Positions 1-9,376 of a stretch of DNA of 64,000 nucleotides are shown here, piece after piece (within the stretch, counting starts at the first letter, position 1; every line of letters starts with the position of its first letter). Made by a program: the position numbers and the translations under genes. Source of the stretch: Bacillus sp. FJAT-49711 (lineage in GTDB: Bacteria; Bacillota; Bacilli; Bacillales; Bacillaceae_C). Below the pieces are notes generated by a model. It did not search any database and was not told where the DNA came from. It saw nothing but the letters and a program-made list of their open reading frames with translations. The stretch lies in NCBI RefSeq assembly GCF_018343715.1, contig NZ_JAGYPL010000001.1, positions 124,001 through 188,000 on the forward strand. The letters are read 5' to 3'.

Positions 1-588
1 GTAAAAGGCTATCAAGGTACTTCGATTCGTGATATTGCTAGAAGAGCTAATGTAAATCCGGCTAATATTGCATATTATTTTAAAAATAAGCAAGGGTTAC
101 TGGAAGAATGCCTTATCTATTTTTTTGAACCGTACTTATCATTCTTGGAACAAGAGACGGAAAAGCTCGAAAATGATTCTGCGCAGCTATGCTTAATAAG
201 GGCGATAAGAAAAGTCATATACTTTCAAAGTAAACATTATCAACTAGCCCGCTTTGTCTGGAGAGAAGTGACGATTGATTCCCAAACATCTCGTGAAATG
301 ATGTCATTGTATTTGAAGAAAGAACAATATTTTTTTACGACGATGATTCAATCCGCATTAAAAGAAAACAAGGCGCCTGTTTCGATCAGTATGATCGTCA
401 TTCAATTAAAAGGGATGCTAATGATGCCCTACCTAAATAATTTATACGTTCGTGAAGTATGGGGTATGATTCCCCAAGAACCATATTTTGCCGAAAAGTA
501 TTTTCATTCTATCAAAACATGGCTGCTTGTTTTGATGGGAACTGAAGAAGAAAATGCTTCACCTAATATAAAAAAATTATCGGTGTAA
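1..588 (+). CDS. refZ: RefZ, TetR-type regulator of FtsZ (5' end outside window)
   Basis: The reading frame is open from base 1, so the start codon lies upstream of the window. The first visible residues form the second half of a TetR-type helix-turn-helix (TSIRDIARRANVNPANIAYY) followed by an all-helical C-terminal part. RefZ (YttP) of Bacillus is a DNA-binding protein that modulates FtsZ ring placement during sporulation. The assignment rests on the TetR helix and on the ezrA-nifZ-thiI neighbourhood, which is its usual context. A hairpin terminator follows directly. Confidence 0.85.
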   Translation, partial: VKGYQGTSIRDIARRANVNPANIAYYFKNKQGLLEECLIYFFEPYLSFLEQETEKLENDSAQLCLIRAIRKVIYFQSKHYQLARFVWREVTIDSQTSREMMSLYLKKEQYFFTTMIQSALKENKAPVSISMIVIQLKGMLMMPYLNNLYVREVWGMIPQEPYFAEKYFHSIKTWLLVLMGTEEENASPNIKKLSV

Positions 589-599
589 TGATGGATATC

Positions 600-624
600 C
601 GCCTACTATAGGCGTTTTTTTATT
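600..624 (+). terminator. Terminator after refZ
   Basis: CGCCTA and TAGGCG pair across a 3-nt loop and are followed by a run of seven T. Confidence 0.75.
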
Positions 625-794
625 TTTAAGATCTTTTTAGTAAAATTTTCAATTTTTATTCGTAAAAAATGCTTTTATTAGTCAAAAATTGTCGCCTTCA
701 TGGTATTATAGAAGAACATAAACTTAAAATTATGCTTACGAACGTATTTTACATAGATGATCGGTTGATAGATGGAAGGAACAGGGGGCTTACT

Positions 795-2507
795 ATGAAA
801 TACAGTGTGGAAATCGTGATTGCTTCGATTATTATAGTCCTTATTTTTTTTGTTGTAGGATATATTATGAGAAAAAAATATTACAAGGATATTGATAAGC
901 TCGAATCAAGAAAAATGGAACTAATGAATCGTCCCGTCATGGAAGAAATGGCAAAAGTGAAAAAATTAAATATGACGGGTCAAACAGAAGAGATGTTCGA
1001 GCGCTGGCGCGGGATGTGGGATGATATTATTGCAGTTCAACTTCCAAATATCGATGAAATGCTCTTCTATGCAGAAGAATATTCGGATAAATACCGATTC
1101 AATAAGGCGAAAGAAACTCATATAAAAATTGAAAAAATGCTCGGAGATATTGAAGTCCAAATCAATCAAATCCTTGAAGAGTTGGCTGAACTGATTGGCA
1201 GTGAAGAAAAAAACAGGGAAGAAATAGAAGGGCTGCTTGAACAATTTCGTCATTCAAAAAAGAATGTACTTGCTCATCGACATATTTATGGTGTTGCTGC
1301 GGACAAACTAGAGCAGTTGCTTAATGAGATGGGTGAAAAAATTGCCAACTATGAAGAATTGACGAATCACGGTAATTATTTGGATGCACGCAAAGTAGTC
1401 ATTACCCTTGCTTCTGAATTGGAACAACTGATTATAAAAATGGAAAAAATACCTGACTTGCTTACTGAATGTCAAACAGTGATCCCTTCGCAAAAAGGTG
1501 AACTTACAGACGGTTTTCATGAAATGAAGCAGCAAGGTTTTGTATTGGAACATCTGGATATTGATCGAGAGTTTGAAAAACTTGATAAGGAACTTGAGAC
1601 ATATATTGGGTTTCTTAAAGAAACTGAAACGGAAGACGTGGAAAAAGGCTTACAAGAAATAAAAGACAAGATTGAAACGCTGTATGATTTACTTGAAAAA
1701 GAAGTATATGCTAAACATTATATTTTATCGGAAAACGATAATGCTGATAACACAATTCATCAGCTAAAAGAAATAAACGCTGAAATAAGCCGTGAGACAC
1801 AAATTGTTCAACACAGTTATCAACTATTAAATGATGATCTAGAAACGCCTTCCAAGCTTGAAAAGAATTTAAGCCAGCTTTCTAAACGTTTTGAACTATT
1901 AAATGCTAAAATATCTGAAGAAAAAACGGCCTATACTCTTTTAAGCGAAGAATTAAAAGAAATTGACACACAAATTAAAGCATTGCAGCAAGAGCAGAAT
2001 GATTTTATCGATAAGCTGCAAAACTTGAGAAAAGATGAATTGGAAGTTCGCAAGAATATAGAGATTCTGCAGAAGAAAATTAAGGAAATCATTTCCCTCG
2101 TTAAGAAAAGTCGGATGCCTGGGCTGCCAGGAGATTTTGAATCTCTTTATGAACAGGCTGAAGAGCATATTGAAGACGTAATAAAAAGCTTAGATGAAAA
2201 GCCGCTCAATATGAGTTCAGTGCAAAAGTTTTTATACGATGCGACAGATACAGTTGATTATTTATATTCGAGAACGAATGAACATATTGAAAATGCTCGT
2301 CTCGCAGAGAAAGTGATCCAATATGGAAACAGATACAGGGGACGTAATCCGCAATTACGGGCTAATCTCGAGAAAGCGGAGCAGGCTTTCAGAAATTACG
2401 AATATAAGTCAGCTCTTGAGCAGGCTGCTACTGCAGTGGAAGAAATTGAACCTGGAGCTTTAAAGCGTATAGAAGAAATTTTCAGTGAGGATTTGGTTAA
2501 TCAATAA
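795..2507 (+). CDS. ezrA: Septation ring formation regulator EzrA
   Basis: EzrA is a membrane-anchored negative regulator of FtsZ ring assembly in Firmicutes. The start was placed at ATG 795 (MKYSVEIV), which gives 570 residues, close to the family length. An upstream in-frame ATG would add 42 residues with no counterpart in the family. One N-terminal transmembrane helix (about residues 5-23) is followed by an almost continuous coiled coil made of spectrin-like repeats. The signature KLNMTGQTEEMFERWRG lies just after the membrane anchor. A QFGNRYRG-like motif near the C-terminus (QYGNRYRGRNPQL) matches the EzrA QNR patch. It is the partner of the neighbouring refZ in division control. Confidence 0.95.
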   Translation: MKYSVEIVIASIIIVLIFFVVGYIMRKKYYKDIDKLESRKMELMNRPVMEEMAKVKKLNMTGQTEEMFERWRGMWDDIIAVQLPNIDEMLFYAEEYSDKYRFNKAKETHIKIEKMLGDIEVQINQILEELAELIGSEEKNREEIEGLLEQFRHSKKNVLAHRHIYGVAADKLEQLLNEMGEKIANYEELTNHGNYLDARKVVITLASELEQLIIKMEKIPDLLTECQTVIPSQKGELTDGFHEMKQQGFVLEHLDIDREFEKLDKELETYIGFLKETETEDVEKGLQEIKDKIETLYDLLEKEVYAKHYILSENDNADNTIHQLKEINAEISRETQIVQHSYQLLNDDLETPSKLEKNLSQLSKRFELLNAKISEEKTAYTLLSEELKEIDTQIKALQQEQNDFIDKLQNLRKDELEVRKNIEILQKKIKEIISLVKKSRMPGLPGDFESLYEQAEEHIEDVIKSLDEKPLNMSSVQKFLYDATDTVDYLYSRTNEHIENARLAEKVIQYGNRYRGRNPQLRANLEKAEQAFRNYEYKSALEQAATAVEEIEPGALKRIEEIFSEDLVNQ

Positions 2508-2510
2508 TGA

Positions 2511-2557
2511 ATCCAAAAAAGCTTGTAGATACTCTACAAGCTTTTTTGGATGATTTT
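2511..2557 (+). terminator. Terminator after ezrA
   Basis: A 19-bp perfect inverted repeat (2511-2529 and 2533-2551) with a 3-nt loop begins three bases after the ezrA stop. The arms carry A6 and T6 tracts, so it can terminate in both directions. Confidence 0.9.
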
Positions 2558-2654
2558 TTAAAATTCTCAAATCATAAGATTAGTCCTTTTTCTTTTTTAT
2601 ATTCAGTGTTATGATTTAAAATTGCTACATAGATTTTTTGAAGGTGTGTTGATA

Positions 2655-3803
2655 ATGATATATTTCGATAACAGCGCGACAACAAAGCCTTATGAGGAAG
2701 TATTGGATACTTATATAAAAATAAATCGTGATTTCTACGGAAATGCGTCCTCGCTTCACAATTTTGGAGGGAAATCTGAAAGTCTGATAAGTAAAGCACG
2801 TGAGCAAATTGCCAGCCTCGTTGGTGCGAAAACTTCCGAAATCATTTTTACTTCCGGGGGCACCGAAGGAAATAATTTAGCTATTAAAGGAGCAGCTCTA
2901 AAATATAGAAACAGAGGAAATCATATTATTACGACTTCGATCGAACATCCATCTGTATTGGAACCGTGTAGACAGTTAGAACAAATAGGATTTAAAGTGA
3001 CTTATTTGCCTGTTAATTCGGATGGAACAGTCTCGGTAGAAGACATTGAAGCAGCAATTACCGATCATACGATTTTGGTTTCTACTATCCACGTTAATAA
3101 CGAAATCGGTTCGATACAGCCCGTTAAAGAAATTGGAAAAATGCTGAGCCGTTATTCTAAAGTGATCTATCATATTGATCATGTACAAGGAGCAGGAAAA
3201 ATTCCTATTAATCTTTATGAATCAAACGTCGATTTATGCACGTTTTCTGCACATAAATTTCACGGTCTTAAAGGAAGTGGATTTTTATATAAAAGACAAG
3301 GTATACTGCTTGATCCACAAGTGACGGGCGGAAATCAAGAGCAAAGATTAAGAAGCGGCACAGAAAATACGGGCGGAATCGTAGCAATGGCGAAAGCGTT
3401 CAGAATGGAATTATTAGACCAACAAAATAAGTACGATTCTCTTCAACAAATCCGTAATTTTTTATTTTCTGAACTTCAGAAGAACGCACAAATCGTCATT
3501 CACTCACCTCAGAATGGAGCACCTCATATTATAAACTTTTCGGTCATTGGACAAAAAGGGGAGGTCATTGTTCATGCGCTTGAACAAGAAGGGATGATTG
3601 TTTCAACAACGAGTGCATGTTCTTCAAAGGAAAATGCTCCAAGCAATACGCTATTAGCACTTGGAATAAATGAGGAAATTGCAAAAGCTGCGGTGCGAAT
3701 CAGTCTCTCGTATGAAAACACAATGGAAGAAGCAAAACAATTTATAGAGGCTCTAAATAATGTGTTAGAGCGATTAAATAAGGTAATGAGGCGAAAAAAA
3801 TGA
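2655..3803 (+). CDS. nifZ: NifS/IscS-like cysteine desulfurase paired with ThiI
   Basis: This is a PLP-dependent cysteine desulfurase that transfers persulfide sulfur to ThiI for 4-thiouridine formation in tRNA. ATG 2655 (MIYFDNSATT) was chosen because AAGGTG lies 8 nt upstream and the protein then starts like its family; an in-frame ATG at 2622 would add 11 unrelated residues. PLP lysine K201 sits in SAHKFHG and catalytic C322 in STTSACSSKENAPS. It overlaps thiI by ATGA, so the two are translationally coupled. In B. subtilis the equivalent pair is NifZ-ThiI. Confidence 0.93.
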   Translation: MIYFDNSATTKPYEEVLDTYIKINRDFYGNASSLHNFGGKSESLISKAREQIASLVGAKTSEIIFTSGGTEGNNLAIKGAALKYRNRGNHIITTSIEHPSVLEPCRQLEQIGFKVTYLPVNSDGTVSVEDIEAAITDHTILVSTIHVNNEIGSIQPVKEIGKMLSRYSKVIYHIDHVQGAGKIPINLYESNVDLCTFSAHKFHGLKGSGFLYKRQGILLDPQVTGGNQEQRLRSGTENTGGIVAMAKAFRMELLDQQNKYDSLQQIRNFLFSELQKNAQIVIHSPQNGAPHIINFSVIGQKGEVIVHALEQEGMIVSTTSACSSKENAPSNTLLALGINEEIAKAAVRISLSYENTMEEAKQFIEALNNVLERLNKVMRRKK

Positions 3804-5008
3804 ACTATGACAGAATTTTAATACGATATGGTGAGATGTCACTGAAAGGAAGAAACCGAAAACACTTCGTTCTAAAATTGAAGAAAAATATAAAATTTAT
3901 TCTAAGAGGTTTTAAAAATATACGTATTGAATCTGAATGGGATCGTATGTATGTCCAATTAAATGGAGAACCAGTTGAATCCGTTGTAAGAGGACTTAAA
4001 AAGGTATTTGGCATTCAATCTTTTAGTCCAGCTATAAAAACAGAAAAAAATATCGATGCCATTAGAACTGCTGCTTTGCATATAATCAATCGAGCTCATA
4101 AATCTGGAAATACGTTCAAAGTAAGTGCCCGCAGATCGGATAAATCGTTTGAATACGATACGAATGGATTAAATCATGCTGTTGGTGCACATATACTTAT
4201 CAATGTTGAAGATATTAAAGTGGATGTGAAAAAGCCGGATATTAATTTAATAGTTGAAATTAGGCATGATGCTGCTTATATTTCTGGAGAAGTTATTCAA
4301 GGAGCGGGCGGTTTTCCGATTGCTTCATCTGGGAAAGCGATGCTTATGCTTTCAGGAGGAATTGATAGCCCGGTTGCTGGGTTTTTGACGATGAAGCGCG
4401 GTGTAGGAATCGAAGCTGTTCATTTTCATAGTCCGCCATTTACGAGTGAAAGAGCAAAACAAAAGGTCATTGATTTGGCACATAAGCTAGCCGAATATTC
4501 TGGAAGCGTAAAAATTCATATTGTCCCATTCACAAAAATTCAGGAAACGATCCATAAAGAAATTCCTGAAGGGTATACGATGACATCTACAAGAAGAATG
4601 ATGCTTAGAATTACTGATGAACTTCGAAAAAAACACGAGGGATTAGCAATTATAACTGGAGAAAGTTTAGGTCAAGTGGCAAGTCAAACGATGGATAGTA
4701 TGTATACGATCAATGATGTGACGAGCACACCTATTATACGTCCACTTATAACGATGGATAAAATCGATATAATTAAAATTGCAGAAGAAATTGATACATT
4801 AGAAATTTCAAATCGTCCATATGAGGATTGTTGCACCATTTTTACTCCACCATCTCCAAAAACTCGACCAAAATTGGAAAAGGTTGTTTCTTATGAGCGG
4901 AAATTTGAGTGGGAACCTTTATTGACTGAAGCAATTGAGAATACTGAAACCATCATGGTAAGCGAAAGAAAAAAACAAAATGATCATGATGTTGAGGATC
5001 TTTTTTGA
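3800..5008 (+). CDS. thiI: tRNA 4-thiouridine synthase ThiI
   Basis: ThiI adenylates U8 of tRNA and inserts sulfur received from the upstream cysteine desulfurase. The 402 residues comprise an N-terminal ferredoxin-like domain, a THUMP domain (about 60-165) and a PP-loop ATPase domain with SGGIDS at 185-190. The C-terminal rhodanese domain of the E. coli enzyme is absent, as is normal in Bacillus. The start ATG overlaps the nifZ stop by 4 nt. Confidence 0.95.
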   Translation: MNYDRILIRYGEMSLKGRNRKHFVLKLKKNIKFILRGFKNIRIESEWDRMYVQLNGEPVESVVRGLKKVFGIQSFSPAIKTEKNIDAIRTAALHIINRAHKSGNTFKVSARRSDKSFEYDTNGLNHAVGAHILINVEDIKVDVKKPDINLIVEIRHDAAYISGEVIQGAGGFPIASSGKAMLMLSGGIDSPVAGFLTMKRGVGIEAVHFHSPPFTSERAKQKVIDLAHKLAEYSGSVKIHIVPFTKIQETIHKEIPEGYTMTSTRRMMLRITDELRKKHEGLAIITGESLGQVASQTMDSMYTINDVTSTPIIRPLITMDKIDIIKIAEEIDTLEISNRPYEDCCTIFTPPSPKTRPKLEKVVSYERKFEWEPLLTEAIENTETIMVSERKKQNDHDVEDLF

Positions 5009-5053
5009 GATAGAAGGATTTTGAAATGCAAGGAACAATTACCAGTGAATGGT

Positions 5054-5084
5054 TGAATGAAGGCAGGTGTTTTCGCACATTCTA
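5054..5084 (+). promoter_or_regulatory. Putative sigma-G promoter of ssp
   Basis: TGAATG (5054-5059) and CATTCTA (5078-5084) are separated by 18 bp, matching the forespore sigma-G pattern (-10 CATNHTA). The site lies 23 bp before the ssp start. This is a consensus match only. Confidence 0.55.
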
Positions 5085-5107
5085 TGTTTACAAGGAGGTG
5101 AAAACAC

Positions 5108-5308
5108 ATGCCAAATAGTAATAGTAATCAACTAGTAGTTGCTGGTGCACAACAAGCACTAGACCAAATGAAATATGAAATCGCATCTGAATTTGGTGTT
5201 AATCTTGGTGCAGATACTACTTCACGTGCCAACGGTTCAGTAGGTGGTGAAATCACAAAGCGTCTAGTACAAATGGCTGAACAACAACTTGGTGGTCACT
5301 CCCACTAA
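5108..5308 (+). CDS. Alpha/beta-type small acid-soluble spore protein
   Basis: This 66-residue protein carries both family signatures, [11 protein letters not shown] (which includes the germination-protease cleavage region) and [15 protein letters not shown]. Such proteins saturate spore DNA, protect it from UV and heat, and are degraded on germination. AAGGAGGTG lies 7 nt before the ATG. B. subtilis has sspA next to thiI, so this is the positional counterpart. A forespore-type promoter lies upstream and a terminator follows. Confidence 0.95.
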   Translation: MPNSNSNQLVVAGAQQALDQMKYEIASEFGVNLGADTTSRANGSVGGEITKRLVQMAEQQLGGHSH

Positions 5309-5328
5309 AAATAAAATATAAATGGCTA

Positions 5329-5357
5329 AAGAGGCGGGAATTTTCCCGCTTCTTTTT
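5329..5357 (+). terminator. Terminator after ssp
   Basis: AGAGGCGGGAA pairs with TTCCCGCTTCT (one G-T pair) and is followed by TTTTT. Confidence 0.85.
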
Positions 5358-5418
5358 CATTGTTAAGGAAATGATAAAGTGGAAACTTTGTGGATAACTA
5401 TATAAGGAATAAGTTTTC

Positions 5419-5513
5419 GTCCAGCGCCTATCGACGTACAAACTTCCTGTCCTTCCCTACGATAAATCAAAGACCCTGAAGTTTGTACGTCGTTAAATAA
5501 GCGCTTGCCTTTT
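5419..5513. repeat. Dispersed intergenic repeat, copy 1
   Basis: The copy opens with CCAGCGCCTATCGACGTAC and closes with AAGCGCTTGCC. It holds a perfect 15-bp inverted repeat, CGACGTACAAACTTC (5432-5446) against 5478-5492, so the transcript would fold into a long hairpin. The CGACGTACAAACTTC word recurs at about 26,736. It belongs to the family also found at 21,539, 24,117, 26,713, 36,791 and 55,859. Confidence 0.75.
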
Positions 5514-5580
5514 GTTCTTACTGGATAATCTATTTAGTTTTGTATATCATTTTTCTAATAGATAGTATAAGGAGAAAAAT

Positions 5581-7191
5581 ATGAAAACGATCTGGTATAA
5601 CGGAATGATATATACGATGGGAAAAGAGGGAGAAACAGTAGAAGCTGTAGTGACAGAAAATGACTTAATTATTGAGACTGGCTCCTTAACCATTTTACAG
5701 CAGAAGTATAATATTGAGCGTTCAATCGATTTAAATGGTGCAATGATGATTCCAGGATTGGTTGACAGTCATATGCATTTGATTGGATATGGAGAAACAT
5801 CTTTAAAATTGAATGTTTCGGGAATGGCATCGAAAATAAATGTCTTAAATGCAATTAAAGAAAAAGTAAAAACATCCTCTCCAGGTGAATGGATTATTGG
5901 TGAGGGATGGGATGAAAATCTTTGGGTGGATAAAATACCTCTATTAAAAAATGAATTAGATGAGGCGGCTCCGAAAAATCCTGTTGTGATGAAAAGAGTG
6001 TGCCGACATGTTATTGCAGTTAACTCCATGGCAATGGATGCTGCAAATATTGATTATGGAGCTGAGTCTCCTATTGGCGGAGTCATTGAGCGTGGAAAAA
6101 ATGGAGAGTTCATAGGGATTTTTAAGGATGAAGCACAAGAACTAATTTTATCAAAAATGCCTAGTGTAACAGACGGGTATGTTGAAAAGGCATTAAGAAT
6201 AGGGATTGAAAATTGTTGGAAGCATGGTTTAACAGGTGCACATACGGAAGACTTGAGCTACTACGATACATATGAAAAAGCGATAACAGCCTTTTTAAGA
6301 GTATTAGGGGATGGCTCACTCCCCTTTAAAGCGCATTTACTCGTTCACCATAAAGTTGTGGATGAATGGAAGAAGGATGGCTATCGGTTTATGTCGAAGG
6401 TCGGTAATATTGAATTTGGGGCAATGAAAATATTTATTGATGGGTCATTAGGAGGCAGAACCGCACTTTTAAGTAAACCATATGCTGACGATCCTACTAC
6501 TCAAGGAACAGCCATCCATAACATATCAGAATTGAAAGAGCTTGTAGTCAAAGCACGGAAATATAATATGCCGATTGCCACTCATGTTATAGGTGACCTA
6601 GCTTTTGAATATGTATTGGATGTAATTGAAGAATTCCCGCCGCCAAATGGAATGAATGACAGGCTCATTCATGCACAAATTTTACGTGCCGATTTGATTG
6701 AGAGGGTGAAAAAACTACAAGTTGAAATTGATATTCAACCTGGATTTATGGCTTCAGATTTCCCTTGGGTAATGGACCGTATTGGGAAAAAAAATATGGA
6801 GAATAATTACGCATGGAAAACACTTCTTGATAATGGCCTTCACTGTTCAGGAGGGTCGGATGCACCGATTGAGGCGGTGAATCCATTACTTGGCATCCAT
6901 GCAGCTGTTACAAGAGAAAAACCATTTGATCCAAAACACAATGTTTATATGCCCGAACAAAAATTATCTATGTTTGAAGCCATTTCCCTGTATACGACAG
7001 GAGCTGCTTTTGCTTGTGGGCATGCTCATGATCGGGGAATGATTAAAGCTGGCTATACAGCTGATTTTACGATTTTTAATCAAGATTTATTCAGCATAGA
7101 AAAAGAAGATATCTTAAAAACAATTGTGGAAATGACTATCGTTGATGGTCATATCGTATTTCAAAATAAAAAAGCTAAAGCTTTATCTTAG
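5581..7191 (+). CDS. Amidohydrolase, YtcJ/Amidohydro_3 family
   Basis: This is a metal-dependent hydrolase of the amidohydrolase superfamily, 536 residues. PGLVDSHMHLIGYG carries the first metal-binding HxH pair. Further motifs are DGSLGGRTA, a conserved histidine in THVIGD, and SGGSDAPIE near the C-terminus, where the metal-binding aspartate sits. AAGGAG precedes the ATG. Members act on amide or cyclic amide bonds, but the substrate cannot be told from sequence. It sits alone between a repeat and rarD. Confidence 0.85.
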   Translation: MKTIWYNGMIYTMGKEGETVEAVVTENDLIIETGSLTILQQKYNIERSIDLNGAMMIPGLVDSHMHLIGYGETSLKLNVSGMASKINVLNAIKEKVKTSSPGEWIIGEGWDENLWVDKIPLLKNELDEAAPKNPVVMKRVCRHVIAVNSMAMDAANIDYGAESPIGGVIERGKNGEFIGIFKDEAQELILSKMPSVTDGYVEKALRIGIENCWKHGLTGAHTEDLSYYDTYEKAITAFLRVLGDGSLPFKAHLLVHHKVVDEWKKDGYRFMSKVGNIEFGAMKIFIDGSLGGRTALLSKPYADDPTTQGTAIHNISELKELVVKARKYNMPIATHVIGDLAFEYVLDVIEEFPPPNGMNDRLIHAQILRADLIERVKKLQVEIDIQPGFMASDFPWVMDRIGKKNMENNYAWKTLLDNGLHCSGGSDAPIEAVNPLLGIHAAVTREKPFDPKHNVYMPEQKLSMFEAISLYTTGAAFACGHAHDRGMIKAGYTADFTIFNQDLFSIEKEDILKTIVEMTIVDGHIVFQNKKAKALS

Positions 7192-7247
7192 TAAATCGTA
7201 TATAATAAAAGTTATTTCGTAAATCTAAATAACAGGGGAAATATACG

Positions 7248-8165
7248 ATGGGGAATCATAATCGGGAAGGAATTTTATATGCAATCGCGGCGTATTCTAC
7301 ATGGGGGATTCTGCCGATATACTGGAAACTCATTGGCGATGTGACAGCTCATGAAGTATTAGCAAATAGAATATTTTGGTCATTTTGGTTCATGGTGTTA
7401 TTATTGGTTTTTAGTAAAAAGATGCCCTTATTATTAACAAGCTTGAAGCAATTTCAGAAGCAACCCAAATTGTTTTTGGCACTCACAGCTGCTTCTGTAT
7501 TGGTTAGTGCAAACTGGTTTCTATTTATTTGGGCAGTTAACGCGGATAAAGTAGTAGAGTCTAGCCTTGGTTATTATATTAATCCTTTAGTAAGCATCAT
7601 CCTGGGAGTTCTTTTTTTAAAAGAAAGTCTATCCAAAATTCAAGTTTGTTCGTTCTTTCTGGCGCTTATCGGGGTATTAATTTTAACTATTTCATATGGG
7701 AAATTTCCTTGGGTATCCTTCGGTCTTGCGTTTTCTTTTGGAGTGTACGGATTGGTAAAAAAAATGATTTCGGTCGATTCCTCGATTGGTTTGGCTTTGG
7801 AAACACTCGTTATTATGCCAGTTGCATTTATCTATCTATCTATCCATATGTTTAATGGAAGCAGTGCTTTATTTTCTGGGTCATTTAAAACCGATGCCAT
7901 GCTCATTGCATCAGGAGCTGTAACCGCGATACCGTTATTGTTTTTTGCTAAAGGGGTGCAGAAAATTCCACTCTATTTAATGGGATTCATTCAATATATT
8001 GCTCCGACAATGATGCTGTTTTTAGGGGTTTTCCTATACGGCGAACCATTTGGAGCAACGCGTATCGTGGCATTTGCTTTCATCTGGAGCGCACTTGCCC
8101 TCGTTACATTATCATCTGTAAATTGGAAGCAATTAAGAGGAATTCATAGAGGAAAAGCGGCTTGA
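7248..8165 (+). CDS. rarD: RarD-type EamA/DMT family permease
   Basis: This 305-residue integral membrane protein has about ten predicted transmembrane helices. Its N-terminus (GILYAIAAYSTWGILPIYWK) is typical of the RarD subgroup of drug/metabolite transporters, and two EamA halves are visible. AGGGGA lies upstream of the ATG. RarD proteins were named for chloramphenicol sensitivity in Pseudomonas; the true substrate is generally unknown. Confidence 0.88.
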   Translation: MGNHNREGILYAIAAYSTWGILPIYWKLIGDVTAHEVLANRIFWSFWFMVLLLVFSKKMPLLLTSLKQFQKQPKLFLALTAASVLVSANWFLFIWAVNADKVVESSLGYYINPLVSIILGVLFLKESLSKIQVCSFFLALIGVLILTISYGKFPWVSFGLAFSFGVYGLVKKMISVDSSIGLALETLVIMPVAFIYLSIHMFNGSSALFSGSFKTDAMLIASGAVTAIPLLFFAKGVQKIPLYLMGFIQYIAPTMMLFLGVFLYGEPFGATRIVAFAFIWSALALVTLSSVNWKQLRGIHRGKAA

Positions 8166-8173
8166 AAAATAAA

Positions 8174-8216
8174 GGGGCTGTCCAAATGTCGTAGTAATTG
8201 ACTTTTGGACAGCCTC
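8174..8216. repeat. Inverted repeat after rarD: terminator or insertion-sequence end
   Basis: GGCTGTCCAAA (8176-8186) and TTTGGACAGCC (8204-8214) form a perfect 11-bp stem with a 17-nt loop just after rarD. It may serve as a terminator, although only TCTCTT follows. GGCTGTCC motifs are also common at the ends of Bacillus transposase genes. The following 190 bp carries a 74-codon minus-strand frame of unknown origin. Confidence 0.45.
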
Positions 8217-8412
8217 TCTTATATGGACTATGCTTATCAGCGGGGAAAATGCACCGTAATGCTTAGCACCCAATACGTCTTTAAACAAGTTCTCGAAATC
8301 TGTAAGAAGCTCAGTTGAGTCACTGTATATTCTGGTGCCATGTTTAATGATATGCAACTAAAACTACATCTATTAAGTCATTTTATGGATTAGGAGATAG
8401 CCTCCCATCTTT

Positions 8413-9213
8413 TTATAAAAACGTTCTTTTTACTTTCTCCCAGAACGAGTTATTTTTAAGTTTTACGGTTTTAATTCGTTTATCAGATAAGAGAATTTCA
8501 ACCTGCTCGACACGTTGTGTGCTCAATGCTTCATTATCCATTCCCATTGTCGGATAATCATTTCCATCCTGGACAACCTTTAAAACAAGTTTCCTTCCTT
8601 CACTTAAAATGAATGGTGAACCGAGAGTACGATATCGATTGTTGTTCAAGGATGCCATTTCATTTACTTGAAGACACGGAAGAAGAGGGTCAACGACAGC
8701 CCCTTTGATTGATTTATTATAAGCTGTACTACCGGTTGGAGTCGCTATTACCATTCCATCGCCTCGGAATGTTTCGAAATGCAAGCCATCAATGAAAACA
8801 TCCATTACAAGTGTCTTAATGATTCCTGATCGTATCGTAAATTCATTTAAACAATAGAAGGAACCTTCCTTATCCACATCCACTTTAATGATTGGATAGC
8901 GCCTGACTTCGATTTGCTCGGTTGTCATAGCGTCGATCATATCATGCAGATTATCAATATGAAAATCGCAATAAAGGCCTTGCATCCCATCATCCGCAAT
9001 CCCCGCGTAAAGACAATCTTGTCTGAATCCTGTTTTACGAACTGCTTGTAAAAACGTACCATCGCCACCTAGACTCGCGATAAGATTTGCTTCTTCGGAA
9101 TTGTTTACAATTTTAAATCCGTATCTTTCAGCAAGTTCTTTGAGAACAGAAATCCTTTCGATACTGTCCGAACTATTTTTATGAAAAAAGAAAATTTTAT
9201 TGCGTTGTTCCAT
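8413..9213 (-). CDS. nadK2: NAD kinase 2
   Basis: This enzyme phosphorylates NAD to NADP with ATP. The 266-residue protein has the diagnostic GGDGT at 49-53 and the NAD-kinase core FRGDGMVIATPTGSTAYN. On the coding strand GGGGGA precedes the ATG. Bacillus has two NAD kinases; this one (YtdI type) is the copy found next to sppA. It is transcribed divergently from sppA. Confidence 0.93.
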   Translation of the reverse strand: MEQRNKIFFFHKNSSDSIERISVLKELAERYGFKIVNNSEEANLIASLGGDGTFLQAVRKTGFRQDCLYAGIADDGMQGLYCDFHIDNLHDMIDAMTTEQIEVRRYPIIKVDVDKEGSFYCLNEFTIRSGIIKTLVMDVFIDGLHFETFRGDGMVIATPTGSTAYNKSIKGAVVDPLLPCLQVNEMASLNNNRYRTLGSPFILSEGRKLVLKVVQDGNDYPTMGMDNEALSTQRVEQVEILLSDKRIKTVKLKNNSFWEKVKRTFL

Positions 9214-9376
9214 TTCAAAATATCCCCCTTTGATTAATTGCCATGATTTGTGGTTGAATGGAAGAAATTTATTAGTTAAGTAGGTATTACGTATTTATTT
9301 TATCATTAGTTTGAAACTATTTAAAAGAAAGAGCCGTATATAAAATGTGGGAACGCACTAAAAGGAGGAAAAACAG

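Noticed and set aside
966-2168. Minus-strand frames inside ezrA
   Set aside because: They lie wholly within a firmly assigned gene, are rich in Phe/Leu as expected of the antisense of a coiled coil, and lack ribosome binding sites.
5253-5441. Minus-strand frame over the ssp terminator
   Set aside because: It crosses the terminator and the dispersed repeat and has no ribosome binding site.
7646-7855. 69-codon frame inside rarD
   Set aside because: It is an out-of-frame shadow of the permease gene with no family resemblance.
8133-8357. 74-codon minus-strand frame between rarD and nadK2
   Set aside because: It overlaps the rarD end and the inverted repeat and I recognise no family. It is kept only as a possible mobile-element remnant.
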